From Paenibacillus bouchesdurhonensis (GTDB lineage Bacteria; Bacillota; Bacilli; Paenibacillales; Paenibacillaceae): 64,000 nucleotides of DNA. Location of the stretch: assembly GCF_900155685.1 (NCBI RefSeq), contig NZ_LT732548.1, positions 3,034,887 through 3,098,886 on the forward strand, written 5' to 3'. The position numbers and the translations under genes are program-made. Shown in pieces: positions 28,486 through 37,375 of this stretch (positions are counted from its first letter, which is position 1; each line of letters begins with the position of its first letter). Below the pieces are notes generated by a model. It was not told where the DNA came from. It did not search any database and was given only the letters and a program-made list of their open reading frames with translations.

Positions 28486-30864
28486 TTACTCCGGTGTTCC
28501 TTCGGTCACGCCATGGATATAGGTGAGCCAAGGAGTATCCAAAGCCCCTTGCCCCGGGTTATAAGTAAAGAAGTACTCCACGGTATCCCCTTGTTGCAGG
28601 TTATTCAGAGGATAAGTGTAATCGCCGTTTCCGTTTGAGGTCATGGCTACGTTCATTTGCGCACCATGATTGATCTTGTAATGCAGATCGGCAAAGGTTG
28701 CGCCATTAACGTAGAACAGCAAGTCATCGCCTGTTTTCTTTAGGCCCCGCACCTCATCGCCGATAATGATCGTGGTAGATGGCCCCGGCACATTTCCATT
28801 TCCAGGGCTGCCTCCGCCATTTTCTTTATAGACCCGCACATAATCGACCTGCATCGTGGCAGGAATATCGGATGGATTCGGGGTGATGCCGCCGTCAAAC
28901 ATTCCGCCGATCGCCAGATTCATAATAAGATAGAAAGGCTGGTCGAAAGGCGCGTTTGGATTGTTTGGTGCAGCTAGCGAATACCATTGCTCATTGGTCA
29001 CTTTAAAGAAAAATTTGCCATCCACATACCATTTGATGTTGTCCTCTTCCCAAACGACGGAATATACATGAAAATCATTGTCGATGGTTTGGCCTTCAGG
29101 GAACTGATATTCGCCAGAAATATGCTGGTTCGCCGGCCATGTTCCGCCAAAGTGTACGGCACCGGTCGACATGCCAGGCAAACGCCCTCTCGCTTCCATT
29201 ACATCGATTTCGCCGGATGCTGCCCATGTCCCGTAAGGGCTGTCTTGTGGAAGCATCCACAATGCCGGCCACACGCCATGGCCTGTCGGCAGCTTTGCGC
29301 GGAAGTCGACTCGGCCATATTTAAGGTTAAAATGATCCTTCGTGTTAACTTTACCAGATGAGTATTGCGCAAACCGGTTTGGATCCTGCGGGAAAGACTT
29401 GGAATCATGCAGAGCCCGGAGATTCAGTTGCCCGTCCTGTACGAATACGTTTTGCGGACTGTCGGTATAGTGCTGCAGCTCCGAATTGCCCCAGCCCCAT
29501 GTACCAGGATCATCATTAAGATAATAGCCTTGTTCGTAGTTCCATTTGCTCATATCCAGACCGGTGCCATTAAATTCATCCTGCCAAATGAGATCCATGC
29601 CCGCGATCACTGGGTCGTTTGGCGTTCCAATAGCAATATCCTCATGATCGCTTACATCCGGTCGAGGGGCATTCGGATTGCCGATCAATGTGTAGTTAAC
29701 ATAATTGTTTCCGATGCTGCCGCCCTTTTGCCCGTTTAATGGATAGCCGATACGAATCTGCATATCTTCCTGGATCGGTTGGAACCACAAGCCATAAATG
29801 TAATCAGCCCAGTACCCCCATTGATTCTTATCGGACATATTGTTGTAGCCGTTCGCGGAGTATGAAAACCCGCTCTGACCCGAATCCCCCAAATTAACCC
29901 ATTGCCCATTGATGTTAATCTCGTATACGAAATTGTCAAGCTCCGTGCCGATCGCCGCGCCTCCGTCAATTTTAGGCAGCGGGATGCCGATCGTACCGCT
30001 TTCATCCGCCGTAAAGGTCGTTCCTTCATAAGGAGTAATGACATATGAATTTCTTTCGGCTTCATTAAAGATGATCGTATATACGACATGAACCAAAGAA
30101 CTCTTCGATTCCAATTTGACGTTGATCGACTCCGTTACGTTAAACCAGTAGCCGCCCCCGCCTTCAGTAAATTGACCGAAGTTTCGATCATAAATCCAGC
30201 CGCTCGCCGCATTATTGTCGATATCGATCCATGCGCTGCTGTTTACAGGCTTCACATACACCTTCAGATCTTCAGCGACAGCATCATAAATGACGGCAGG
30301 GTCGTTGTTGAAGGTTGGATAAGTGAAGCCCGCTCCACCCGTAAAGCTAGCGGCAATCTCCGGCCCTTGAGTAGGTGTCATGGCCGTAATCGTAGTTTTG
30401 TTGATGTTCTGAAACTCAAGCGTGTATTCCAAAGCAACCCCATTCGTCTTGGAGTACAGTTGAATCTCGGTCGTTGCTGAGAGAGTGAACCAATAACCGG
30501 TAAAGCCTCCGTCGCTCCAGTGTCCCCAGTTCTGGTTATAGATAAAGCTGCTGACACTGTCAATATCGACCCAGTTGCCGCTCACTTTCACATTAACGCC
30601 TACGTCATGAGCAACATCACTCCAAGTTGCGGAGCCTCCGTTGAATATGGGCATGACAAAACCGTAGCTGGCTTGTCCTACGCCTGACTTGGAAATGACA
30701 GGCCCGTCTGCTGCTGAGAAATAATCCATAGAGATAACTGCGGTTTCTGCAGCCTGGACCTTTGAGGTGGACCATAGGCCAGCACTAGCCAGCAATACAA
30801 TCACTAAGAGCAAACTCAATCCCTTCTGCAAATACCGCCTTTCCGTTGTGTGATTTCCCTTCAT
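28486..30864 (-). CDS. Secreted GH16 laminarinase / beta-1,3-glucanase with CBM56-like domain
   Basis: 792 aa from ATG 30864 (GGGAG 8 bp upstream). A signal peptide ends near KVQAAE. Three related repeats of about 110 residues follow (about 40-390), each with a GNWVDID / AWIDIDN / GQWVNLG core and an aromatic YWF or LWF end; they are likely carbohydrate-binding. The GH16 catalytic domain (about 415-680) has GEIDVMEARG, with the nucleophile and acid/base Glu of the ExDxxE motif. The C-terminal 90 residues (DDLLFYVNGATFADLHYKIN to GALDTPWLTYIHG) resemble CBM56, a beta-1,3-glucan-binding module. It hydrolyses beta-1,3-glucan outside the cell. The promoter has a cre-like box shared with the pectate lyase gene. 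Confidence 0.93.
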   Translation of the reverse strand: MKGNHTTERRYLQKGLSLLLVIVLLASAGLWSTSKVQAAETAVISMDYFSAADGPVISKSGVGQASYGFVMPIFNGGSATWSDVAHDVGVNVKVSGNWVDIDSVSSFIYNQNWGHWSDGGFTGYWFTLSATTEIQLYSKTNGVALEYTLEFQNINKTTITAMTPTQGPEIAASFTGGAGFTYPTFNNDPAVIYDAVAEDLKVYVKPVNSSAWIDIDNNAASGWIYDRNFGQFTEGGGGYWFNVTESINVKLESKSSLVHVVYTIIFNEAERNSYVITPYEGTTFTADESGTIGIPLPKIDGGAAIGTELDNFVYEININGQWVNLGDSGQSGFSYSANGYNNMSDKNQWGYWADYIYGLWFQPIQEDMQIRIGYPLNGQKGGSIGNNYVNYTLIGNPNAPRPDVSDHEDIAIGTPNDPVIAGMDLIWQDEFNGTGLDMSKWNYEQGYYLNDDPGTWGWGNSELQHYTDSPQNVFVQDGQLNLRALHDSKSFPQDPNRFAQYSSGKVNTKDHFNLKYGRVDFRAKLPTGHGVWPALWMLPQDSPYGTWAASGEIDVMEARGRLPGMSTGAVHFGGTWPANQHISGEYQFPEGQTIDNDFHVYSVVWEEDNIKWYVDGKFFFKVTNEQWYSLAAPNNPNAPFDQPFYLIMNLAIGGMFDGGITPNPSDIPATMQVDYVRVYKENGGGSPGNGNVPGPSTTIIIGDEVRGLKKTGDDLLFYVNGATFADLHYKINHGAQMNVAMTSNGNGDYTYPLNNLQQGDTVEYFFTYNPGQGALDTPWLTYIHGVTEGTPE

Positions 30865-30914
30865 AAAATACACTCCCTTATCAAAAGTAGATGTACCCAG
30901 CCTTAACGCCTTTA

Positions 30915-30950
30915 AGAAAGCGCTTGCAGCGAGAGTGTCTTTATTCTATC
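30915..30950 (-). promoter_or_regulatory. Promoter and cre-like box of the laminarinase gene
   Basis: AGAAAGCGCTTGCA (30915-30928) is a cre-like palindrome with two mismatches to consensus. A TAGAAT -10 is at 30943-30948. The 16-bp block 30935-30950 (GTGTCTTTATTCTATC) is identical to 62248-62263 in front of the pectate lyase gene and stands at the same distance from its cre-like box. The -35 is weak (TATTCA). Confidence 0.65.
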
Positions 30951-31075
30951 GAATTCCCATTCCGATGAATAGGTACCGTTTTTAGGATTGTGTCCCAATA
31001 TTTCGGCATCCTCGCTTGCAATGAATAAATTTCCTTCTTTAACAAACACTACAGTTATGAGGAGGCTGATATATT

Positions 31076-31750
31076 ATGTGTCAACGTCTTTCCATGGCGG
31101 CCGAGCTGCCGGATGTTCAAGAGCATTTTCAGATTGAACGGGTGATGTACTACTATAAAAACCGCTATAATATCAGCCCGACGCAGAATATGCCGGTCGT
31201 CCTGCAACAAAACGGGGAGCGAATTCTGGATGAGTTTCGTTGGGGGTTCATTCCTTACTGGGGAAAAGATGCGATCAATGCAGATCTTAGAAATGTGCAT
31301 CAGAATCCGACCTATCGCAAAATGGTGGACAGGCAGCGCTGCGTCATTCCGTGCAATGGATTGTATTATTGGAAACAGCAAGGAAAAAGATCATATGCGG
31401 TGCGGGTGGTCATGAAAAATCGGAGTATGTTTGGAGTCGCCGGGCTATACGAAATATGGCGCGACTCACGTGGAGAACCGCTCCGCACCTGCACCTTGGT
31501 CATGACGGATGCCAACCCGCTGATTGGTGAATTCGAGAGCCGGATGCCGGCGATTCTTTCTCCGGATAATATGGCCCGATGGCTCGATGAGCGGACAAAT
31601 AACCTCGATGCGCTCGATCCGATTCTACGGCCCCATTCGGCAGAAGAAATGCATGTGTATGCCGTGACGCCGTTGATCGACAACAACAGACATGACACGG
31701 ATGAATGCATCCGGGAAATGGATTTGAACCGGGCGTGGGTTAAGCGCTGA
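31076..31750 (+). CDS. SRAP-family protein (YedK/HMCES-like) with altered active site
   Basis: 224 aa. The SOS-response-associated peptidase fold is recognisable: Met-Cys2 start (MCQR), YNISPTQNMPVV, RWGFIPYWGKD, INADLRNV, RCVIPCNGLYYWKQQG, MFGVAGLYEIW and SRMPAILSP. In YedK and HMCES, Cys2 forms a thiazolidine crosslink with abasic sites in ssDNA, helped by Asn75, Glu105 and His160. Here Cys2 and the Asn remain, but the Glu of the WFEW-type motif is Tyr (GLYYW) and the His of IHDRxP is Glu (FESRMP). Gly3 is also Gln. DNA-protein crosslinking may be changed or lost. The start ATG follows GGAGG. Single-gene unit. Confidence 0.85.
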   Translation: MCQRLSMAAELPDVQEHFQIERVMYYYKNRYNISPTQNMPVVLQQNGERILDEFRWGFIPYWGKDAINADLRNVHQNPTYRKMVDRQRCVIPCNGLYYWKQQGKRSYAVRVVMKNRSMFGVAGLYEIWRDSRGEPLRTCTLVMTDANPLIGEFESRMPAILSPDNMARWLDERTNNLDALDPILRPHSAEEMHVYAVTPLIDNNRHDTDECIREMDLNRAWVKR

Positions 31751-32440
31751 ATCCCCAGCGCCCGGATAAAGTGAAGTTCTTTAAAATAATTTTGATCCCT
31801 GCAGATCCATCAGTTTGCTTGCTCGATATTAGGTTAACTTTCTCCGCACTAACTAACATGAAGGCAAGCAAAGCTATCACCACCAGCGGAAATGAAGTTA
31901 TGCTCGTTTGTGTGGCAAGGAGTCCAAATGCGGGAGGAAGCAATGTGGTTCCTGTATAGGCGACAGCCATCTGATAACCCATAAGTCTTGCTGAATTCTC
32001 TCTCCCAAACCGAGACGGCGTTTCATGCACCCGCAACACTTAGCACCTGACCGTAGCGGATCAGCAAACGATTAGAGACTTTCAGCGTAATGAAGCCGGT
32101 AACCAGCCTTCCGACCGTTATCCCGCCATAGTATAGTGAGATCCACCATACAGCCGTCTCTGCAGTAATATTTCTTGCCCCGACCAGATAACTGGCTCCC
32201 CACAATCCTACGGTAGCCTCCACGCCGTAATAGAATAAAAAGGCAATAAGGGTTTGACGCCTCTAATACGAAAGACATTAACTTTGGCCATCATCTTCGA
32301 TTGCTGTTTGTCGTTTTGTATATGCTCATCGTTTTGCGGCTGCTCAAGTTTTCGAGCTGCAGCGACGCGTTTCCATAAAGGGAGCGCAGCAAGAAAAATA
32401 TAAACGAGTGCAAATTGAATTATGGCAACCGCAGCATAAC
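31740..32440 (-). pseudogene. C-terminal half of an MFS transporter gene, frameshifted
   Basis: Three pieces in different frames read as one MFS protein: YAAVAIIQFALVYIFLAALP near 32380-32440, then GLWGASYLVGARNITAETAV with YYGGITVGRLVTG near 32080-32230, then GRENSARLMGYQMAVAYTGT onward to 31740. At least two frameshifts or small deletions separate them. The N-terminal half is absent. The 5' edge fuses directly to the end of the upstream 305-aa gene, whose last residues (VMLRLP) are read from this MFS DNA in another frame. The 3' end overlaps the convergent SRAP gene by 11 bp. Probably non-functional. Confidence 0.8.
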
Positions 32441-33337
32441 CTCATGGTTACTTAATCTCTGCTCCAGCATTACTGCCAGATCTTCGATTGTATCCCAAAC
32501 GATGGGACGGAGCTCTTTTGATTTTACAGGAAGTCTATTGGACTCGCTGCCCTTTATGATCCATATCACCGGGATGTTCAAACCAAGCGCATATCCTGCC
32601 GCAAAATACACCTCAGGGGATTGACCTGTTAAATCCGCGATAACCAATTTACTCTCCCCTATAAGTTCTAAGGAATATGGTTCAGAGTTCTCTGTTTCCT
32701 TAGGTGTAAGCAGGCGCGGCAGATAACCGTACTGCTCCATTTTAGGCATCAGTATTTGCAGCCAGTTCATCCTCATGTCCTCCTCATCCGAAATAAGGAC
32801 GGAGCACGGCAATATTTTTTTTCCGCCAGCGCTTGCTTCTGCTTCCCTCCATCCTTTCTCCGTCAACTGAAAGGCCGTTCCTTCCCGGTTGAGCAGTGCC
32901 TCGCTTCTCAGTTTGTCCATGATATATACCAGCTCTTGCAGATTCGGAGAATACGTCAGATTGTAGCTGCTGGAGAGTGGATGAATGACCACCGATTCCC
33001 CCGGGCTCTTGGAATGTCTGTACAAATATTGCAGTAGACGGTTTCCTTTATCCTCAATGGACACAGGAATTCTCGGGGAGTTTACTATGGTTTCCAACTC
33101 CTTGGCGGTCAGAGTAACACTTTCATTACAATCTGTTAGCTCCCGGATATAAGCCGATACTAAGTGAAGCATGTCGCGTTTCTTTTGGTGTGGCAATGAA
33201 TGAATAGGTTCATAGCTGTCTCTTAGCAAGCTGTAGAAGCCGGCGGGAGAACAGGCGCAGCCGATATATCTATCGTAATCGCCTTCCGGTGTAATGGGGA
33301 CAATCTCATCGCAAAACAAACAGTGTCTTTTCATCAT
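32420..33337 (-). CDS. Protein with N-terminal Cys motif and C-terminal deoxyribosyltransferase-like domain
   Basis: 305 aa, family not firmly recognised. The N terminus has paired cysteines (CLFC at 6-9, then CAC at 27-29), perhaps a zinc knuckle. A middle helical region with winged-helix character follows (about 60-170: FQLTEKGWREAEAS). The C terminus (about 175-295) resembles the nucleoside 2-deoxyribosyltransferase / TIR-like nucleotide-binding fold: ESKLVIADLTGQSPEVYFAAGYALGLNIPVIWI. That motif also appears in predicted stress or defence sensors. The last six residues derive from DNA of the decayed MFS gene, so the native C terminus may be slightly altered. A GAGGTGAT ribosome site precedes the ATG pair. 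No partner gene suggests a defence operon. Confidence 0.6.
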   Translation of the reverse strand: MMKRHCLFCDEIVPITPEGDYDRYIGCACSPAGFYSLLRDSYEPIHSLPHQKKRDMLHLVSAYIRELTDCNESVTLTAKELETIVNSPRIPVSIEDKGNRLLQYLYRHSKSPGESVVIHPLSSSYNLTYSPNLQELVYIMDKLRSEALLNREGTAFQLTEKGWREAEASAGGKKILPCSVLISDEEDMRMNWLQILMPKMEQYGYLPRLLTPKETENSEPYSLELIGESKLVIADLTGQSPEVYFAAGYALGLNIPVIWIIKGSESNRLPVKSKELRPIVWDTIEDLAVMLEQRLSNHEVMLRLP

Positions 33338-33426
33338 GACTACGCATCACCTCTTATCAATTGCTACCCTATACCTTATCAAGATTTTCTAAGAAAATGG
33401 ACTGGAAGATCTTTCCCCAAATGAGT

Positions 33427-33456
33427 AAAAGACAGCCGGATATCCGACTGTCGTTT
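33427..33456 (-). terminator. Terminator after the ROK-MFS operon
   Basis: GACAGxCGGATATCCGxCTGTC (33431-33452, one mismatched pair) followed on the minus strand by TTTTACTC. It lies just beyond the MFS stop at 33463. Confidence 0.7.
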
Positions 33457-33462
33457 ATCTGA

Positions 33463-34722
33463 TTATATGATTTCTTTCCGTTTGTATAGATAAGTATATA
33501 GTATGATTCCGGCAACCGAACTTAACGCTGCGCATAAGCCTATAACGCCATAGCCGGCCTGAAGCCCCCGGAACAGACCAATTGGCGAATCCGCTCCGAA
33601 AATGCCCTTAGTGATTTCGATAACTCCCCCGATCAAGTAGTTGCCGATGACGCTGCCTACTCCCATCAATGTAACGGTAAACGTAATTGCAGTATCGCTG
33701 CCTTTCGGGTATCTTCTGGCAATAAAAGCCATGACCGTTGGGTAGATCATTGCAATGCCTACACCGGCGGCAGCGAATAGAAATGCTAAGTTTTCTCCGC
33801 CAAAGATTGCTGCAAAAGTACAAGCCGCCGATATCCCCGAGAATACAATCAATGATAAAGTAAAGCCAATTTTGTCGGTTAACGGCCCAAGCAAAAGCCG
33901 GGCAAGCGCAAAGCACAAGAAAAATGCTGACAACATGCTTGAAGCTGAAACCGTGCTCCAGCCGTAAGCTTTTTCGAGAAAATTAACGAGCCATCCTCCA
34001 ACGGCCAATTCGGATACGACGCCAAAGGTTAGTACAAGCACCATCAGCCATATAACGGGATCTTTAAGCAATGTTTTTAGAGGTAAACGATCTTCTTGCT
34101 CGATGTCGTCCCCAGGGAAAGTACTGAACAATGCAAAAACAATCGGTATCACGGACAAGAGCAGCATGACTAGATACATGCCACGCCAGTCCAGCGTATA
34201 ACCATTGATCGTAACCTCCATTAGCCCTGTCGCAATGAGCGGTGCAACCGTCGAGCTAAGGCCATAGAAACCGTGGCTTAAATTCATCATCGTTCCCGTG
34301 TTTTTCACAAAGATGCGGGCACCCAGAATAGCCAGCCCAATCTCGAGCATCCCGTTCCCAATATACATTAAGAAATAGGACGCCGAAAACAAGGAATAGT
34401 GCTGTGAGAAGAATATGAGGATACCCGAGATGGCCATCGCCGCAAAAGCTATAATCGTTACTCGTTTTATTCCCCATATCTTAGTGAGATAAGCCGTAAA
34501 AGAGCAAGCAATTAAATAGCCCAGCGCATTAAGGGACAATAAAGTGCCCAACTGTGATTCACTTAGCATAAAATCCAATTGAATGCGTGGAATTGCAGGT
34601 CCCTTTATATTTTCCGAAATACCGAAAATGATGAAGCCTATAAATATTGTAGCAAGCTGCATTGCGAATATTTTATTGAAATTTCCTGATCGTTTTCCCA
34701 CTCTAAGCTGCTCCTTATCCAT
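33463..34722 (-). CDS. MFS transporter (sugar-porter-like, FucP/YfkF type)
   Basis: 419 aa with about 12 membrane helices. ITKGIFGADSPIGLFRG is a loop near the C terminus; the helix 2-3 loop is AYLTKIWGIKRV, and LARLLLGPLTDKIGF lies between helices 8 and 9. It is complete and unbroken. Its ATG overlaps the stop of the ROK gene (TAATG), so translation is coupled. A ROK-family regulator in the same operon suggests uptake of a sugar or sugar derivative. Substrate unknown. Confidence 0.85.
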   Translation of the reverse strand: MDKEQLRVGKRSGNFNKIFAMQLATIFIGFIIFGISENIKGPAIPRIQLDFMLSESQLGTLLSLNALGYLIACSFTAYLTKIWGIKRVTIIAFAAMAISGILIFFSQHYSLFSASYFLMYIGNGMLEIGLAILGARIFVKNTGTMMNLSHGFYGLSSTVAPLIATGLMEVTINGYTLDWRGMYLVMLLLSVIPIVFALFSTFPGDDIEQEDRLPLKTLLKDPVIWLMVLVLTFGVVSELAVGGWLVNFLEKAYGWSTVSASSMLSAFFLCFALARLLLGPLTDKIGFTLSLIVFSGISAACTFAAIFGGENLAFLFAAAGVGIAMIYPTVMAFIARRYPKGSDTAITFTVTLMGVGSVIGNYLIGGVIEITKGIFGADSPIGLFRGLQAGYGVIGLCAALSSVAGIILYTYLYKRKEII

Positions 34723-35750
34723 TATCTTTTTTCAATGATTCGCAGGCGATAGGCTAGGCTCTCCAGTGTCTCTGTCACCATACCTTTCATATATTCCTGG
34801 TGTGTGTCGTTTTTGACAAAAAGCTTTGGCATATGCTCCTCCGGAATGTGTTTCACGCACCCCTCATAGATTTCTTCCAGCTGCGCTTCACGGGGCAAAT
34901 CCCCTGTTATCGCAATGGATACCGGGTTAATCAATGCAATGATCGAGGTTAGCGTTTGGATTGCCAGCCGGACAAAGCCTTCATCGGTGTGTAATTGCAG
35001 CAGCTGCTCCTCACGGGAGATTCCAAAAGGCAAAAAAGAAACCTCGCCACCGAACTTTGTGTTACCGGATAGAATTTGCCCGTTTACGATAAAGCCGGCA
35101 CCGGGAAAATGTTTTTTTGGAAACGTGACTACGGCAAAGGTTTTTTCCTCTTCAAAGTTCTGCAGATGGTAAAACCCATAAACCGTCATATTCATATCGT
35201 TTTCAATTATGACTGGAATCGTATATTTTTCTTCGAGATACGGCCCCAGTGATTGGCCTGCAAGGTCAGGGACATCACAAACACCGATTACCCCGCAATG
35301 GGCGACCCCGGGTACTCCAATACCGATAGCCTGTGCATTGCTATGCTTGCTGAGCAATTCGCCGACCAAGCTATCGACCTCATCAACACCGATATGCATC
35401 AATTCCAACGAAGCTTCTTCGACGGTCTCGCCGATAAGATTAACGATACTGTAGCTGACCCAGTGGATGCCATCTTCCGTCTTGATCAGCAAACAAACGA
35501 CGCAGCCAAAGTCAGCATTATACTCATACTGCATGGCCGGCCGCCCGCCGCTTGGTTCATCCGGCTTTACCTCGATCACTTCGCCGATTGCCACAAGATC
35601 GTTTAATATGGTTCCGCATGTAGCCACGCTTAAGCCGATTAAGCTTGCAATGGACGCTTTGGTGACCGTCCCCTGCGCTTTCAACGCATTTTTGACTAAC
35701 TCAACATTCATTTTTTTAACTTGACTCGTATTATACGAGACAGGCTTCAC
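34722..35750 (-). CDS. ROK-family transcriptional regulator (NagC/XylR type)
   Basis: 342 aa from a GTG at 35750 (GGGG about 9 bp upstream). The winged helix-turn-helix at the N terminus (VTKASIASLIGLSVATCGTILNDL) is followed by a ROK core (about 85-330) with AIGIGVPGVAHCGVIGV and VIIENDMNMTVYGFYHL. The usual zinc-binding CxCGxxGC cluster is not visible where expected, so this may be a divergent sensing domain. It is co-transcribed and translationally coupled with the MFS gene, so it is probably its repressor. A perfect inverted repeat (35725-35739) lies within its first codons. Confidence 0.85.
   Translation of the reverse strand: MKPVSYNTSQVKKMNVELVKNALKAQGTVTKASIASLIGLSVATCGTILNDLVAIGEVIEVKPDEPSGGRPAMQYEYNADFGCVVCLLIKTEDGIHWVSYSIVNLIGETVEEASLELMHIGVDEVDSLVGELLSKHSNAQAIGIGVPGVAHCGVIGVCDVPDLAGQSLGPYLEEKYTIPVIIENDMNMTVYGFYHLQNFEEEKTFAVVTFPKKHFPGAGFIVNGQILSGNTKFGGEVSFLPFGISREEQLLQLHTDEGFVRLAIQTLTSIIALINPVSIAITGDLPREAQLEEIYEGCVKHIPEEHMPKLFVKNDTHQEYMKGMVTETLESLAYRLRIIEKR
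35725..35739. promoter_or_regulatory. Inverted repeat within the start of the ROK gene
   Basis: CTCGTA-TTA-TACGAG, perfect arms, covering codons 4-8 of the ROK gene. It includes a TATAAT-like core on the minus strand. It may be an operator for autoregulation, but coding constraint alone could explain it. Confidence 0.4.
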
Positions 35751-35932
35751 TGTTCATAACCCCATTTCATAATACTTTTTAAAAGTCTTTTAATAATCGG
35801 ATTATACCTTTGCCCTATTGTTCAGTCAATTGCAAAATAAGGAGCATACCAGCGATGATTAAGACCTAAGCATATTTTTGTTGTTTTTTTGGAATATTAC
35901 AAAAGATTAGTTTAGGAAAGGCGAGGATTCCA

Positions 35933-37372
35933 ATGAGTGCATACAGCTTAAGACTTCTCGAAGAACTGCTCTCCGATAATCCAGATATCGTATTTAAATC
36001 ATTCCTCATACATGGCAGGACATGCACGTTGATCTACATTCCTACCATTATCGATAACAGTACTCTCCAAAAAAACATTGCGCATTTATTACATATCGAA
36101 AGTCAGTCCGACAGTCAATGGGATGATTTTCGTACTAGGCTAGAGCACGGGCAAGCATTTCCTATTGCTTATCAAGCCGTCTCAAATATTAAGCAGGCAT
36201 CTGAATTGATTGTGCAAGGAAAAGCTGTACTCTATGTACAAGAACTCGCAACTTTTTATTATTTTGACATCGTACAATATCAGAAAAGATCGATCACCGA
36301 ATCGCAAAATGAATTAGTTGTCACCGGTCCGCAAGAGGCTTTCATTGAAGATATCCAGAGCAACCTTTCATTGCTTCGCCATAAGCTTAGGCACCCTAAA
36401 TTGAAATTAAAAGAATATACGATTGGAGACTATTCTAACACTTTAGTCTATGTCGTTTATATTGATGGACTCCCCAAGAAGGAGATTTTGAACAAAATTG
36501 ATAAAAAGCTGACAAGCATATCTATAGACGGAGTCTTTGGAATCAGTTATTTAGTTGAGCAATTCAAGGATCAGCCTTCTCTTTTTCCAATTTTTCAGTA
36601 CACGGAACGTCCAGATGCGGTTGCTGCTTCCATTCTGGAAGGCCGGATAGGCATATTAATGGACGGAGTCCCTGACGCCGCAATCGCTCCTGTAACCTTC
36701 TTTTCATTGTTACAATCCTCCGAGGATTATTACCAGAATTTCTATGCCGCCAGTTGGATTAGGATCGTTCGATTTACGTTTTCTATTTTATCTCTGCTTC
36801 TGCCCGCGCTGTATGTTGCAATTACGACTTTCCATCCCCAAGTTCTTCCCGCCAATCTGTTAATTACGATCTCCGCAGCTCGCGAGAACATCCCTTTCTC
36901 GGCATTATCCGAAGCTTTAATCATGGAGCTCACCTTTGAAGCACTCCGGGAGGCAGGCACACGAATCCCCAAACCTGTTGGACAAACGGTTTCTATCATC
37001 GGCGGGATTGTCATTGGACAAGCCGCTGTTCAAGCTGGGATCGTATCCGCTCCTATGGTCATTGTTGTCTCCATTACAGGAGTTGCATCATATATCATCC
37101 CTCATTTAGAACTAGGGCTGATTTTAAGGCTGCTTCGTTTCCCTTTTCTTATTTTAGGCGGATCGATGGGACTGATCGGCATATTCGCTGGATCATTTGT
37201 CATCTACGCGCATTTAGTAAGCTTGAAACCTTTTGATGCGCCATACATGCAACCGATCGCTCCTTTGGTCTTATCCGATTGGAAGGATACATTCCTGCGT
37301 GTCTCCTCGCCTCAAATGAAGAAGCGCAGCAACGCCTTTTCAAGAATCAGGAACCGAAGGAGAGACAATTAA
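35933..37372 (+). CDS. Spore germination protein, GerA family (A subunit)
   Basis: 479 aa. The N-terminal hydrophilic domain (about 1-230) contains the family motif SILEGRIGILMDGVPDAAIAPVTFF near 225-250. About five membrane helices follow, with PVGQTVSIIGGIVIGQAAVQAG. The Ger A subunit is an integral part of the inner-membrane germinant receptor. It is the first gene of an A-C-B operon: a 3-bp gap to the next gene. The C terminus is Arg-rich. The germinant cannot be told from sequence. Sporulation-specific transcription is expected, but I could not identify a clean sigma-G promoter. Confidence 0.93.
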   Translation: MSAYSLRLLEELLSDNPDIVFKSFLIHGRTCTLIYIPTIIDNSTLQKNIAHLLHIESQSDSQWDDFRTRLEHGQAFPIAYQAVSNIKQASELIVQGKAVLYVQELATFYYFDIVQYQKRSITESQNELVVTGPQEAFIEDIQSNLSLLRHKLRHPKLKLKEYTIGDYSNTLVYVVYIDGLPKKEILNKIDKKLTSISIDGVFGISYLVEQFKDQPSLFPIFQYTERPDAVAASILEGRIGILMDGVPDAAIAPVTFFSLLQSSEDYYQNFYAASWIRIVRFTFSILSLLLPALYVAITTFHPQVLPANLLITISAARENIPFSALSEALIMELTFEALREAGTRIPKPVGQTVSIIGGIVIGQAAVQAGIVSAPMVIVVSITGVASYIIPHLELGLILRLLRFPFLILGGSMGLIGIFAGSFVIYAHLVSLKPFDAPYMQPIAPLVLSDWKDTFLRVSSPQMKKRSNAFSRIRNRRRDN

Positions 37373-37375
37373 CAT

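Noticed and set aside
29365-30480. Several plus-strand ORFs opposite the laminarinase
   Set aside because: Shadow frames of a GC-richer coding region with no ribosome sites or recognisable domains.
32072-32278. Short minus-strand ORFs as independent small membrane proteins
   Set aside because: They join across frameshifts into one MFS protein and have no own ribosome sites.
35820-35932. Sigma-G promoter before the gerA operon
   Set aside because: A CATATTTT -10-like motif is present, but no -35-like GHATR lies at the required 17-18 bp; not strong enough to list.
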